Shown here: positions 20,120-33,255 of the stretch, in pieces
How the letters are laid out: the number at the start of each line of letters is the position of its first letter
Position numbering within the stretch: the stretch's first letter is position 1
NCBI GenBank assembly: GCA_003013855.2
Contig: ML058552.1
Coordinates: forward strand, 992,001-1,056,000
Direction of reading: 5' to 3'
Source of the DNA: Liriodendron chinense
Lineage: Eukaryota > Streptophyta > Magnoliopsida > Magnoliales > Magnoliaceae
DNA: 64,000 bases
Notes under the pieces: model-generated
What the model was told of the DNA's origin: nothing
What the model saw: only the letters and a program-made list of their open reading frames with translations
The model's database searches: none
Position numbers and translations under genes: made by a program

Positions 20120-23100
20120 TGTAAGACCCGTACCCTGAATTGCCCTCCGTACGTTTAGTTTTCGGTACTGGTACGTCCCGGATGGACGAGATTAGCGAGC
20201 CTTGATCGCGACCCTATTTTAGTACCACATCGACCCAAGACCTATACCCCTGGCGACCGAATAGGCGCTGCGATTCCAACGCCACGCGGCACGCCCTTGC
20301 GATACCCGGTGTGAAAGATGCGTACTTTTGCGCAATCCGAAGTGGGCAGCGTGTTGGAGTGGGCCCCACTTGCACAAATCCCAAGTACATGTTAAATCAA
20401 TCTAATCAAGCACCATCACTCTCACCCATACCCCTACTCTACTCACCCCATACCCACCCCATCACTCTCTCACCCAAAAGTCAACTCCCACCCATACCTC
20501 CCATACCCCTCTCCCATGCTAACCACCACCACCATCATTTCCCCCCATGATTTCCTCCTCTCTCTCCCCCTCATACAAGTCCATACGTAGGGGGAGAGGA
20601 GGGCTTCTCATTTTAAAATTTCAAGAGTTAGAGAGAGAAAGGAGAGAGAAAGAGAAAGAGAGAGATTGAAGGAAGAGATCAAGCTTGGAGGACCCCGATC
20701 ATCAACCGGACCGTCCGATCGGCAATCCAACCGTCCAACCATCATTGTTAGTGCAAACTTCCCCCCTTTTTCTCATTCACCTTTCATTTTATTTCCTTGG
20801 GCCCACCTTCTAATGGGCAATGAGATGGATGGGCTGGATCATCCATGAATGGGCCCCACTTGCTAATAAAATAAAAAATAAAAAAGGGGAGAGAGTGCAG
20901 CTGGACAGACAGCGTCCAGAGGACGCTGCTGCCCAGCAGCGCGTGGGCTAAAGCCCCTTTTGGGCGTTGAGCAGGGTCCCCACTCATGGGACCCACCTTG
21001 ATGCATGTATTTGATCCATGCCGTCCGTCTGTTTCTCCAGCCCATTTTAAGGCTGGGTACCAAAAATGAAGTAGATCCAGATCTCGGGTGGACCACACCA
21101 TAGAAAACAGTGAAGATAAGGATGTCCACTGTCGAAACTCTTTGGGCCAACCGTGATGTTTGTGAGCATTTTTACCTGTCCAATATTGGACTCTGCGGTT
21201 TCCCCATGAGTTAGGGAACTTGATGAACGGATTGGATTATACCTATGTGGGCCCCACTTGAAATAAGCAAGAAAGAAAAAGGGGAACGTCAGACGCTGGA
21301 CGTTCACAGCGTCAGAGACTCTGGAACAGTCCAGCGTCACCTGGACGTTTGAATGGGCCCCCATTCATGGTACCCACCTTGATGTTTATGTTGTATCCAC
21401 ACCGTCCATCTGTTTTCCCAAGTCATTCTAGGGCCAGGGCCCGAATATGAACCGGATCCAAATCTTAAGCGCACCGCATCACATGAAACTAGTGAGGTAA
21501 ACAATGTCCACTGTCGAAACTTCCACTGACCACTTTGATGTTTGTAGACCAATTCACCTACCCAATATTGGGCTCATTGGGTCCCCCATGAGCTGGGGAA
21601 CCTGATAGTAGGAGTGGATCACCCTTATGTGGGCCCCACTCGATCAAAACCATGAAAAGAAATAAGAGAAAGAAAGAAAAGAAGAAGGAGAGGCGTCGCT
21701 GACGTTGGGAGTACTAGCGTCCACGGACGCTGGGCTCGCTGCCCAGCTGGTGGCCCACTCTATGGGTCCCACCATGATGCGGGTGCTATATCCACACCGT
21801 CCATCCATTTGAGGAGATCGTTTTAGGGCATGGTCTGAAGAATGAGACAGATCCAAATCTCCAGTGGACCCCACTTGAGAGAAAATAGTGGGGACAGTGA
21901 CAGACCGTTGAGACCTTCCTACGGCCCACCATGATGTTTATTTGAGATCCAACCTGGTCATAAGCTCACACACGTGTGCAGGAAGGGAAAACAAAAATAT
22001 CAGCTTGATCAAAAACTTCTGTGGGCCCCTCTTGATGAGATAAAATAAATAAATAAATAAAGTAAAGAAGAGAGAGAAGGAAGGGGGCGCTGGCCGTATG
22101 TTGGCTGGGCTGCCCAACAGGTGGCCCACTAGTGGGACCCACCTAGAATGTATGTGCCTTATATATTCCGTCCATATGTTTTTCCAGTTCATTTTAGTGG
22201 CTGAGCCCAAACTTTAAGCATATCCAATTGTCAAGTGGACCATGCCACGGGAAACAGTGGGAATAATGATCTCCACCGTTGAAACCTTCCCAGCCCTATA
22301 GTGATGTTTATTTGTCATTCAACCTGTTCATAAGATCACATGTATATGGATGAAGGAGAAAATGAAAATATCAGTTTGATTCAAAACTCTTGGGGCCCAT
22401 TTGGGTGCCATGCTCCAAGCAGCGTGCTTTGGCACGCTGCCCAGCAGGTGGCCTACCCTGTGGGTCCCACCACGATGCATCTGTTTTATCTATGCCGACC
22501 ATCTATTTTTCCATATTATTTTAGGGCCGTGGGCCCTCATAATGAGGTAAATACAAACCTCAGGTGGACCACATTGTAGGAAACAGTGGTCATTGATGCC
22601 CACCTTTGAAACCTTCTTTGGGGCCATTGTAATGTTTATTTATCCATCTAACCAAAGGTGATGGGGTCCAACTTTGTGTCCCACCTTGATGAATATTGGG
22701 TATACCTTGTCGATCTTCTTGGCAGGGGTGTGGGCCCAGTTTTGGGTGGGCCACACGTAGAAAATAAGGGTGGTTGAACGCCTACCATTGGAAACTTTGC
22801 AAGACCCATCTGTTATTTTTATTTGCCATCCTTCCTGTTCATAAGTCACCCAGCCATGGGTGGGGTTCCACATGTGTGGTGTGCGGGCCCCACCATAGTG
22901 TTTGGTTGCCATCTCACTTAATTAGTGGGAAAGTACAAATATCGGGTTGATCCCAAACTGTTGGGGCCCATTGATGTATGTGGCTTCCCCACTCCTTTGT
23001 CCGGTTATCCCCAACCATGGGTCCACCTTGTTATGCATATGTTCTATACACATCAGCCATTGGCCACTATGGTGCGATATGTATGTTCCCCATCGATTAG

Positions 23101-25904
23101 GACTCCCTTAATTTTGTGCTTGATCCAAACCATCCAAATGAATGGACCCTAGCGTGTTATGTACATGATGGCCTTGGGACCACCTTAGTGTGCGTGTTCG
23201 AGTGACCGCGTTGTCCATCCCGTGGATTCACCTTGATGATTAGTTGTGTAAACCCTTATTGAAAGGTCATCCCTAAAGTTCACTCGATCCAAGTCACAGG
23301 GCTACTTTCTTAAACTCACCCTGTTGAACTACCTTGTCAATTCACTTTGTTAACTCACCATGGTGACCCGCCTTGTCAACCTGCCTTATTGACTCACCTT
23401 GTTGACTCACCATGTTGATTGATCTTGGTAACTCAGCTTGTATACTCATATGACTCACCCCTCCTACCCTCGTACCCAACTATTAAAGACTACCATATCG
23501 TGTATATCTCATCAACACCGTCCGTTTACCTTTAGGACGAGTGTGGGGCTCATCCTCGATGTTAGTATGTCATCTATGCCATCCATTATATGGAGCCTAT
23601 CTTGCAGTATGAGGTTAGACCTGTCGTCCCTATTTGGACCTCATCGTATTGATCATCTATCTCAGATTACCCTACCATTTATGATTCTCTGTCATGACCT
23701 GTCTATCTTGCAACCCGTTTTATGACATTCCTTTTACGGATCATTATTGTGTTTATCTCAACTGTACTACAGGATTATGGGTCTCGACATGATTTTGGGT
23801 ATTCTACTCTTGCCGCTCAAGTAGGTTCTACCTTTGATGTGTCGGTAGTGTATTCAATCATTTTCTTTCCATTTGAGTTATCTAAATGTTGAAGGTTAAT
23901 CCACACTGTTCAATTGTTGGACCATCTGTGTTGTTGTATATCATTCATCTAGGGTCCTATCTCTTTGTGTTTATTTGTGTTATAGGTGAATTATCTTTTT
24001 ATGATGTTTTTAGTATGTCTGTTGCCACACGTAGTGTTCTTGGAATACTCATATGTGATCTTTATACTATATGCTTCGACGACCACCATGCATGTGTAAT
24101 GAGTATGCATCCCTAATCACCATTGTTAGTTGGGGACCACTAGGGCATAAACGCATTCATAAAGCATTCGAGATGTAGTCGCGTAAATGTAATTCACGTG
24201 CTCTGTATCGCAAACCTCTCCAATAGGTATGGGACTACTCGAGGACAAGAGTCTATCATCCTGACTTACACTGTATGGTATGAATAGCTTAGCAAACCTT
24301 GTAGCCCTTGGTGAGAGATTCCCTAGCTAGCGACATCCCGCACTATGACTCGATCATTCATATGTGTCCCCTCATTTTCATCATATCTCAAATAGGTTGG
24401 ACTAGATTGCTTTATTGCCATCGTGGTAGATTGACTACTTATTGGCACTCATACTGTATGCTTGGCTCATGCATCATGAATGCTTGGCTCATCTGATTGT
24501 CTTATATCAACCGGCCATATCGGCCGCGATTGTCGTGCAGTTCATTACCAGTTGACGGTGACATTGTATTTAAGACCCTATAGTTTTATGGTGCTATTTG
24601 GAGACTTGCACGGGCATGTCGTCCCACGTTTGTATGCATGGTTTCACTTCACACCATCTGCTTGTGCCGCATATAGCATGGTTACTACGTTGCAACCATA
24701 GCTTCATCGTGGTTTGCAGAACAACGAAAATATGTGATCGTTAAACTGGATGCCAAAGATGTCCCTGGGTGAAAGTCCCTGATCCCGTTGGTACCAAGGT
24801 GGGTGCTCCATTCAAGGACCGGGTGGTTTAATTATACACCAGTATGTCGAATACCAAACGGCCGTGTTTTCCACTGCACATGGTCAGTTTGGAAGGAGGT
24901 ATGACCTAACCTGCCGGAAGAGTGTTCGCAAAGTGGGTTGAGTTTGACCAGCTGTGAGTAGGTCAGCTATTGCACCAGATAGGCTTTGGCATTCTATTGG
25001 TGAGTAGTGAGGTCTGTGAGACCCCGGTGATGTTCCGTTTCAGAGATGGTATTGGTATCAGTGATGTGACTGATGTTCTGTATGGTGTGGGACGGTCCTG
25101 ACGTGGGCGGGTGTGATGTGGGCGGGGCTGTAAGCCTGGGCGAGCTACCAATTCTGAGTCCTGCATTGCTTAGGCGATCGCGTTATGACTGTTCGTATCT
25201 GGACCACTATACTGAAAGGTGGTGATTTGCATACTTGCATTGGATCATTGTATGTAACATTAGGCCCTGTAGGCCATCGCATAGTATGAATATAGAGCCT
25301 TGGTAGGCTGGTTACGTGTATTGCATGCTTGCATAGCCATGACAAGCTAGTTATCTGTATTGCATGCTTGCATAGTCGTGGTAGGCTGGTTATTCATATC
25401 ACATGATCGTGTAGCCTAATTAGGCTAAGTTTTGGTTTAGATTTCTCATCATGCTTTATGCTTACTCTGATATTTATCATGCTTGTCATACGCATTGTGC
25501 ACGCACCCACGCACTCACAAAGCTTCATTCGAAGCTTATGCGCATTTGTTATGCCCAGGTTATACCAGAGTGTATCAGCAACGTTGAGTTTGAGTTGGGA
25601 GTGCAATAGCAGGAGGTGCCGGATCGTGCACAGTTTTTATATTTACGCATTGTGTATTTATCTTTCAGTACTGTATGTAAAGGAAATGACTTAGTGGAAA
25701 TATTATGTTTGTCTTTGATGGTACTCATATGGTGATGCTCATGTTTCAAAAAAAAATTCAGACCCTAAAATCTTCCTTATGGTATCCCAGGATCGGAACC
25801 TGGCGTGTGGGGTTAGGATCCGAGATCGGGGTACTACGTAGGCTGCCACCTCTGAATTTGGGTTACGGCAAATGGACGTCGAGAACCGAATTTGGGGCGT
25901 GACA
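20120..25904 (+). repeat. GL-1 3' LTR (5785 bp, uninterrupted)
   Basis: It begins TGTAAGACCC and ends GGCGTGACA, followed by TSD GCAAG at 25,905-25,909. It contains the unit array (about 20,970-23,060) and a segment absent from the left LTR (23,150-24,447). The 39-bp repeats follow. This is the reference copy for the family. The missing segment continues the GGGACCACC...GTCCATCC unit style, which shows that it belongs to the LTR. Confidence 0.93.
23300..23455. repeat. Short TTGACTCACCTTG-type repeats
   Basis: A run of imperfect copies of a word like TTGACTCACC(T/A)TG at roughly 15-17-bp spacing, inside the part of the GL-1 3' LTR that the 5' LTR has lost. Confidence 0.6.
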
Positions 25905-25909
25905 GCAAG

Positions 25910-26440
25910 AGACCACCAAAAGAAAGAAAGAAACTTAAAGAAAGAGAGAGTATGAGAAAGAGAAGAGAGAGATTGCACGTTGGAGGGGCCAAGGGTGCCC
26001 CATGTTATATAGAAAAGGTGAGGGCATCCCATTATCCGACCCACTGGAAAAACCAGTGGGCAGAGGCAGCTTGGGCAGCACCCAGGGGGCCGTCCATCTT
26101 CCCATCTGGTTGAAACGACCCCTCACCCTCTCTCCTTGGGAAGAACTCCTCCTTGGTAAGGGTGGTTGCAAGTGAATCTTATACCTCCATGTAAGAATGA
26201 AGTGATGGAAGAGAAGGATGAGAAAAAGTAAGGAATCTCACCAAAATCTCATCTTGTGAGAAATTGGAGAGAAATTAGCTTGATGATGTGGAAAAAACTC
26301 CATAGAATTTTTAAGAAAAGGAAAAAGAATTGACTTGGTCAAATAGTGATCACAACCATCCAAAGTCATGATCTAATGATCTGAATCATCCTCAGAAAAA
26401 TCCCTGGAATTCCCAACTTTGATTACTGCCTACTGTATAT
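25910..26440. other. Non-coding flank after GL-1
   Basis: This continues the pre-insertion sequence of 11,892. It is AG-rich (AAAGAAAG, GAGAGAG) and then mixed. I see no gene or recognised element in it. Confidence 0.5.
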
Positions 26441-26448
26441 AAGTTTTA

Positions 26449-27060
26449 GGTCCGAAGACCTTAAACTGCGTCGGGATCAACATCCCGAGAGATTTTTAAT
26501 AAAAACCGACATCGATTCCAACCGATCGGGCCAGGATCTGATGACCGGGAGCATTTCAAAAAAAATAATAAATAAAAAATAAATATTTCTTGTACAAAGT
26601 TTTTGGTCCGAAGACCTTAAACTACGTCGGGATCAACATCCCGAGAGATTTCCAATAAAAACCAGTGTTAATCTTGATCGTTTAGATTGGGATTTAACAA
26701 TCTGGAACATTTCGAAAAAAATCATAAAAAGAATGTATTTTCAGCCTGTACATATTTTCGGTCCGAAGACCTTAAACTACACTGGGATTAATTTCTCGGG
26801 GTACCTTTCTTACTTTCAACAAAAACCGGCATCGACCTCGACCGCTCGGATCAAGGTTTGATAATTCGGATCATTTAAAAAAAATATACCAAAAAGATTT
26901 TAAGCTTTCCATAAAAACCAGTATCAATATCGATCACCCGAGTTAAAGTCTGGAGCTTCCTCAAAAAAAAAAAAAAAATCACCATCAATGTTCAACTGCA
27001 CAAATCTATCCCCAGCGATCCGAAGACCTAAAACTACACTAGGATTAACTTCTCGGGGGC
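26449..27060. repeat. Degenerate repeats with GGTCCGAAGACCTT
   Basis: Blocks starting GGTCCGAAGACCTTAAACT occur at 26,449, 26,605 and 26,760 (spacing about 155 bp), with a weaker copy at 27,016. Each is followed by GGGATCAACATCCCGAGAG-like sequence, ACCGRCATCGAT-like sequence and an A-rich stretch. The GGGAT...ATCCC part is a short inverted repeat. No coding sequence is supported between 27,060 and 28,640; scattered fragments similar to the A-rich part recur near 27,650-27,790. Confidence 0.7.
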
Positions 27061-28639
27061 TTTCTTTCCCAACCTGTTCTGGACATGGCTGACACTTGAT
27101 CGTACGGGTGTCCAGAATCTTCTAAACAGGTAAAGGCTGAGGCGGGCAGAACCTCGCAATCCTGTTCGTGTTGAACACACCATGATAAACAACCTTGATT
27201 TGGAAGTCGCGGTTGAATCTGACGGATGTTCCATATTTCTAAAACTCATGAAGGGGATTGAGGCAGTTGGGAGGTTAAGCGCACCCTCACGGAATTGTGA
27301 GCAACATAAGGCCCAAAACTGGATTGACAAAGGGAAATGTGAGGATGTGGCTCATTTTGTGGCCGAATGAGTCCGTCGGACGATACGTGGTCTATGTGCA
27401 TTGCACATGAGGAACAGGCAACTTTGTGGGTGTGTTGACTGAAAACCCTCAAATGTAAAACTATGGCACTTAACTATGTGAGACTCGTCTTGTTCGCCGA
27501 TGTAAAATAGGATCGGGTGCCTTACCAGCAGTAGAAGCTGGAAATGGATGAAAATTCCATACCTTTCCCTGCATTTCAGAAAATCCAACAAAAATACCAA
27601 AACATTGCAAAATCATCTTTCAAAAATCACAAAATATTTCCCTTGCTTTCAATAAACACCGATCTTTACTCGGACCAAATATCTTCAAAATCACAAAAAT
27701 ATTTTCTTTTCTTCCAATAACGGATCTCCATCTTGACTACTCAGGTAAAGATTCAGACCAAATATTTACAAAAATCACAAAAATTGTTACTATCCTCAGC
27801 ACCGCACTTCAGGAGTCTCGAACTCTGCTCACTCATTTCACAGTTTGGGATGACGGATTCGATCGCCAGCAAATTGGAATCTTGACCAAAACTGGTGACC
27901 AAGCACCATCTCAATCACATCCATTCACGGAAGTACATCTTGAAGTCTGATAACATCCTTCATACATTCCCATTAGTAAAGAAACAGCATATTGGGACGA
28001 TGGACCTGATCGACCAAGGGTCGGGATCTTGAACAACCCGCTAACCAAACATCTGCTTTGAAAAAAAAAATCCCCAAGGAAGCACAACCCTACAAGCAAT
28101 AAGCTCAAAGCTCTCTACATCTCCAGCAAAAGCAAAATCATCGAACTGAAAGAGAATGAGCCAAACCATGCATCCATCATCAAATATGCATCCCCATGCA
28201 TCAGCATCCATCGCATCAATCATCATGTTTACCTGCTTTCAAAATAAAAGTTGGTTAGCCAAAGGCCCCACAGGCATCCCTAGTGGAGGCGAGTGCAAGC
28301 TAGATTTCCTTTTCAAAAAGATAAAAAATATTCCTATTTGCAAATAAAAACCCCACAGAGTATCACTCCCCAGAGTGGGTACCTTTTCAAAATCCAAAAA
28401 CATTTTTCCAGTAGAGTGTTCGGTCTCCAAAACACCGAGAGATCTTCCATATCTCTGGGTAAGAACCGACGTAAAAATCAAATAAGATCCGATGTCTCGC
28501 GGTTTCCCCAAAGACCATCAGATCCATTGCACTCAAAGTACGGTCGAACTGAACTCCAGTGTCAGTCCGGTCGTACCACATGCCAAGATACGAAAAGATG
28601 AAAGCCAAAAGGCTCGGTTAAAGAAACCATTTGAACAGG

Positions 28640-29543
28640 TGGAAACGAAGAATTGTAACCCAAGTATCAAAATCAGCAAGTTGGGTGGAAAGAGTTCACC
28701 CGCACATACCTAGGCGTGGATGCCTGAAGTACCTTGACTGATTCCAAGTCGGCGTAATGGACTCCCGTAAGACTACATGGACGCAGGGCAGCTACCACTT
28801 TAACAGTCAAGCGAAACAAGTACTCCTGGAGTGATCCGGGAAAGCATTGAACAATAAATCTCAAGGTCGGTAACCTCGTGAGACTATGACGGACGCAGAG
28901 GCCCTATAGTACCTTTCCGATGTTAGTACCGATCGGGAATGGAGGGGTTGCGATTGGGTACCCAGGTTGCAGCACATGCAGGGACAATCACAACATTTTC
29001 TCCAAACTCCCGCGGTATGTGAGAGTTATCAATCTCCAAACAATCAACTGACTCAGATACAAAGGAAAACAAAGATTCCAGACCACAATCTAGGAAAGAA
29101 TGAATTGCAAACCAAGCATCAAAACCAGCAGATCCAGTGGAAAGAGTTCACCCGCACATACCTAGGCATGGATGCCTGAAGTACCTTGACTGATTACAAG
29201 CCGGCGTAGTGGACTCCCGTAAGACTACATGGACGCAGGGCAGCTAACCACTTTGACAGTCAAGCGAAACAAGTACTCCTGGAGTGATCCGGGAAAACAT
29301 CAAACAATCAATCACAGGGTCAGTATCCTCGTAAGACTATGGCGGACGCAGAGGCTCTACTGTAGCTTTTCGATGTTAGTACCGATCGGGAATGGAAGGG
29401 TTGCGATTGGGTACTCTGGTTGTAGCGCATGCAGGGACAATCGCAACGTTTTCTCCAAACTCCCGCGGTTTATACGAGTGATCAATTTCCAGACGATCAA
29501 CTAACACAGATGCAAAGGCAAGCAAAGATTTCAGACTACGATC
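28640..29543. repeat. Tandem duplication of 452 bp
   Basis: Two head-to-tail copies (about 28,640-29,091 and 29,092-29,543). The word AGAGTTCACCCGCACATACC begins at 28,691 and again at 29,143. The copies share TGATCCGGGAAA, GGACGCAGAGG and CCGATCGGGAATGGA blocks and are roughly 90 percent alike by eye. No ORF is conserved. Confidence 0.85.
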
Positions 29544-29836
29544 CATGAATGACCGGGTCAGAAGTGGGGTGTCCACTCGATTTGTCATTTGGTTGCACAC
29601 AACCTCTGCTAAAAATGAGCATTTGTAGACACCCCACCTTCGGCTACAGTGTTGGTAGAGATAGCTGAATGAATGGAGGACCATAACCCCATATCCCATA
29701 TCCAAACCCAGTCAAACTCACCCTTGTAAGCCCAAATCCATAGCCCAGCTCAAACCTGAACCCAGTCAACTCACCCCTAAACATCAGCCCAAAAAAACCC
29801 CCATAAGAAAACCAGTAAAAAAATACTAAAAAAGTC

Positions 29837-29925
29837 AAACCCACTGAGTCAACCCACTGAGTCAAATCGGTGAGTCAACCTGCGGAGTCAACCCACTGAG
29901 TCCACTCACCGTGTCAACCCATCTT
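29837..29925. repeat. GAGTCAACCCACT tandem repeats in T1
   Basis: Six or so imperfect copies of a 14-16-bp word like ACTGAGTCAACCC in the U3 part of the T1 LTR. Confidence 0.6.
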
Positions 29926-30453
29926 CTAAACCCTGTCAACTCACCAAGTTCTAAACCGCAGCCTCAGAGCAGGTCCGTACTACCGAACCAAGGGATTTTC
30001 TGCTTCAGGTTCGGAGGTCGTACACTTCGAACTCGAAGCAAAATGACCGTACGGGCGGCCCTCAGGGTGCCGCTGTTGAGCTCTTAATTGTGCATATTCT
30101 AACCCCAATTCATCACTCATTATGCAAGGTTTTCATGACTCAAAGACTAATCTAATGCATGATTTATTGATTGTAGGAATGAGAGGGACTCCGCCCAATT
30201 GAAGACTAAAAAGAGCTCTTTAAGAGCTTTGGATGAAGACTCAAGGTGGGCCGAAGAAAGAAGGAAGTAAAGAGAGAAGAAAAAAAAGAAGGAAATGAAG
30301 AAGAAAAGGGCAAGACCAGTCGTGACCGGTCGGCCAGGAGGGCCACGACCGGTCTAGACCGGTCGGCCATCTCCCCCTAACCCGTTGGACACTGGATGCA
30401 ACAAAGCCGACCGGTCTAGACCAGTCGGCCAGAGCCTGCCCTTTGCCAGAAAG

Positions 30454-31702
30454 TGCTACAACCCGAAGATTGCACACCCAAGTGCAGGTAGCGAAGTAGT
30501 AAAATACTCGGTAAGACCGAGGTCGATCCACAGGGATTGGGGTTAAGAACACTTAGCGAAATTAGTTTAGGTGAGTGAGATGAACTCTGGTTTAATCCAC
30601 AAGAGTGGAGCAAGTTGTGTGTGGTGAAAGACAAAAATAGAAAAGGGGCTAAGGCATTAGAGATTCACCTTTATTTCATCTACAAGGTTTGATTCAATGG
30701 TCCAACTATAACTCAACTGGAATCGAATAAAGATCCGTTCCAATCGGAAGATAAAACGGTTAAACTACTTGCATATTTCATAAAAGATGGTGATCTAAAC
30801 CGATTGATTTGACCATGAAGCACTCGTTAGTTGATCGCAGGGAATTCCAAGCATCCACTGTGCCCGGAGTCGACAATGGATCAAGGAATTGTACAAATCA
30901 ACAACTTTGCCAACTAGTCAACCGATAAGATCACAATTCATATGATCAAATGCATACTTACAAGATAGGAGGCTTTGATTGACCGATCCAACCGTTAAGA
31001 TCTCGTCTATCGATCGCAGGGAATCCAAAGCATTCAATGTGCCTGAAGTCTACAATGGATCAAGGAATTTTACAGATCGATGACTTTACCTGCACTAGCT
31101 CAATGACCGTAGGGAATCCAAAGCATCCAACGTGCCCGGAGTCGACAATGGATCAAGGGACTTTATCGATCATGAACTAACTAATTGGTGTGTAAGGGAT
31201 CCCAAGCATCCAACATGCCCGGAGTTGACGATGGATCAAGGGGCTTGCACAACAATAGCGTCTGCTGAGGTGGATAACCGAACCAATCAACCAAAGAGAA
31301 CTCCAACATTTACACCACATTGTTGAACCAAAAGAACCAAAGCTTGTAAATTTCTTCAAAGGCTTCACCCCTAGCCTTAGTTAGAGGTTTAGCCAACCAT
31401 GTTACAATGGAAGACTAAAACTCACTGAGAAAGAAAATTCTACACTACGAAAGAAATAAAGAAAACTAAAGAAGAGAAGAGAGGAGTTGTAGAGAATGGG
31501 ATGATTGAAATGAGGAGGAGAGGCCTCCTTTTATAGACTTTTGAGAGGCTCCCAAGCCTCCTCCCAATCCTAGGTGGCACCCAAGCCTAGGTGGCACTCC
31601 ATGTGTTGGGAAGAGAGAAGGAGAGAGAGAGAGAGAGATGTGTTGGGAAGAGAGCAAGAGAGAGAGAGAGAAATGTGTTGGGAAGAGAGCAAGAGAGAGA
31701 GA

Positions 31703-31753
<51 letters not shown>

Positions 31754-33240
31754 CCTCTCTTGGTTGCAGATGAGAAAGGGAGTTGCTGGAGTTGATGGAA
31801 GAGTCGGTTGGATGCATGATCAACAGCTGGATCGACAATTGAGGGTGGAATGGTGGAGATGAAGAGCTGCTTCAACTGATGGAGGGGGGTCCAAATTGCT
31901 GAAGATGGTCTGATCTCCATGGCTGCTGAATGGACGAGATTTGGAGTAGGGACAGTGACGCTGGACCGTAGATTGGATGTGGTCCTCCTTTGGACGGCGG
32001 AGATGCAAGAAGGCTGCACGTATATGGAGTGTTGTGGATGGTAGATGATGTGGTCCACTGAACGTTGAAGACGGCCCTGCTGGATGGATAGCTTGCAATG
32101 TCAGTTTGCAGAGAAGCAACTGTTGTTGCTTGGACAGTTGATGAGCTGCTGCTGCTCCTTGTGCAGATGGTGGTGGATGGAGAAAACCGTCCATTGCTGG
32201 ACGTTGAAGTATGTTGGAGTTGCAGCACTGCTGCTGCACGTGTGAAGCTGGACGTTGGAGCTTTGATGGACGGCTGGGATGAAGATGCTGAGGAGAGTTG
32301 CTGATGTTGGTGTGAGGTGGGGTCCACCATAAATGGCTGCTACTGGATGCCATCTGCTGCACGTGTGAGAGGAAGATGGAGCGGTCCACCTGCTGGATGT
32401 TGAAGCTGGAGTGGATGAACGACTGCTGCCTCTGCTGGGTGTTGATGCACGTGTGAAGGTGGATGATCCACCTGATGGACGGCTCGATTGAAAGGTCAGC
32501 TATTACTGAAGCTTGGATGTCCAACCCTGGTGGATGGTTGCAAATGGATAATGATTGAGGTGGGTCTGTCCTCAATGGACGGCCAGATTTTTGGGCTGCT
32601 TTGTGGCTCACCTTCTTGATCTGGCACGTGTGAGCCTTGGACGTCCATCAGCTGGCCATGGTGATGCACGTGTGATGAGGAAGGATGCCCAGGTCTTGGT
32701 GATGCACACGTGTGGAGCTCAAGAACCGTTGGATGGCTAGATGGTTTGGTCTGGTCGGTGGCTAATATGGATGGATGATGTGTTGTCGCTTCCTTGGACG
32801 GCTGAGATGAAATGGACGTCCATGTGATGGCTGGATGGACGGTTGGGATTGTTGATCACGCATGATGGATGGTGGAGACGTCCTTCACTTGTCGGTTGAT
32901 GTACGGTTGATCCACATGTGGCCATCTAATCTTGATCATTCAAACTTGCGTGCTTGCCTAATCACCAGATTCTAGATTTCCAAATGAGCAGATGTGGTGC
33001 GGTCCATTGTAGCATGTGATCCATCATTTGACCTTTTCGGTTTAGTTTCCTTCAAGACTATTGCACACTTGATCTTGATCACTTTTACGTCCGAAAATGC
33101 CCTAATTGGCTTGGATCTTGTCCAACCTCTCCTGAACACCTGAAGACAGAAAATTAACCTAATGAGGGATAATTAACCAGAAAAACAATGATATTGCTCT
33201 TAACAACCAGGGTTAATTATACAATATTAGGTACTTATCA
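30454..33240 (-). repeat. B1 3' LTR
   Basis: 2787 bp. Read on the minus strand it starts TGATAAGTACC and ends GGGTTGTAGCA. It has a TATAAAAGG box on the minus strand at 31,527-31,535, a GA/CT compound microsatellite (31,600-31,752) and a TGGATGGACGG-rich region (31,780-32,900). Long minus-strand ORFs in this region reflect composition bias. Confidence 0.95.
31600..31752. repeat. GA-rich compound microsatellite in B1 3' LTR
   Basis: Three units of ATGTGTTGGGAAGAGAG followed by (GA)n runs of growing length. The last run reaches about 40 bases. The matching site in the 5' LTR is at 53,880-54,007, with a shorter last run. Confidence 0.9.
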
Positions 33241-33255
33241 CACCCCCCAACCAGC
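33241..33255 (-). other. B1 polypurine tract
   Basis: On the minus strand GCTGGTTGGGGGGTG immediately precedes the TGATAAG start of the 3' LTR. The same tract is found in A1, so families A and B share it. Confidence 0.88.

Larger units (their letters stand above)
11898..25904 (+). mobile_element. GL-1: non-autonomous LTR retrotransposon with giant LTRs and a mini-Gag
   Basis: A complete LTR element of 14,007 bp. It begins TGTAAGAC and ends GGCGTGACA, with LTRs at 11,898-19,200 and 20,120-25,904 and a 919-bp internal region. The internal region has a tRNA-iMet primer-binding site, one 167-aa zinc-knuckle ORF and a polypurine tract. There is no protease, RT, RNase H or integrase, so it depends on a partner. 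The sequence before the PPT (GAGGACGAAATTTTTATAAG) and the TGGTATCAGAGC primer site are typical of Del/Tekay chromoviruses, the likely helper. By eye the LTRs differ by about 4-5 percent in stretches I compared. It is close to TR-GAG/LARD classes, but the LTR-to-internal ratio (about 6:1) is extreme. Confidence 0.93.

Noticed and set aside
23150..24447. The extra segment in the GL-1 3' LTR as a nested insertion
   Set aside because: There are no TG...CA ends or TSD at its limits, and its repeat style is that of the LTR. Deletion in the 5' LTR explains it better.
27034..27330. A 98-codon minus-strand ORF in the non-coding region
   Set aside because: No recognised motif, overlaps repeats, and no start or splice support.
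31574..31862. Arg/Glu-rich plus-strand ORFs over the GA microsatellite
   Set aside because: Translation of (GA)n gives RE repeats in two frames; not coding.
31820..32611. A 263-codon minus-strand ORF in the B1 3' LTR, with partly matching ORFs in the 5' LTR (53,924-54,607 and 54,468-54,983)
   Set aside because: Low-complexity Ser/His/Gln/Pro composition, different lengths in the two LTRs, overlapping ORFs in other frames, and an origin from TGGATGGACGG and CTGCTG repeats. It is composition bias and not a gene.
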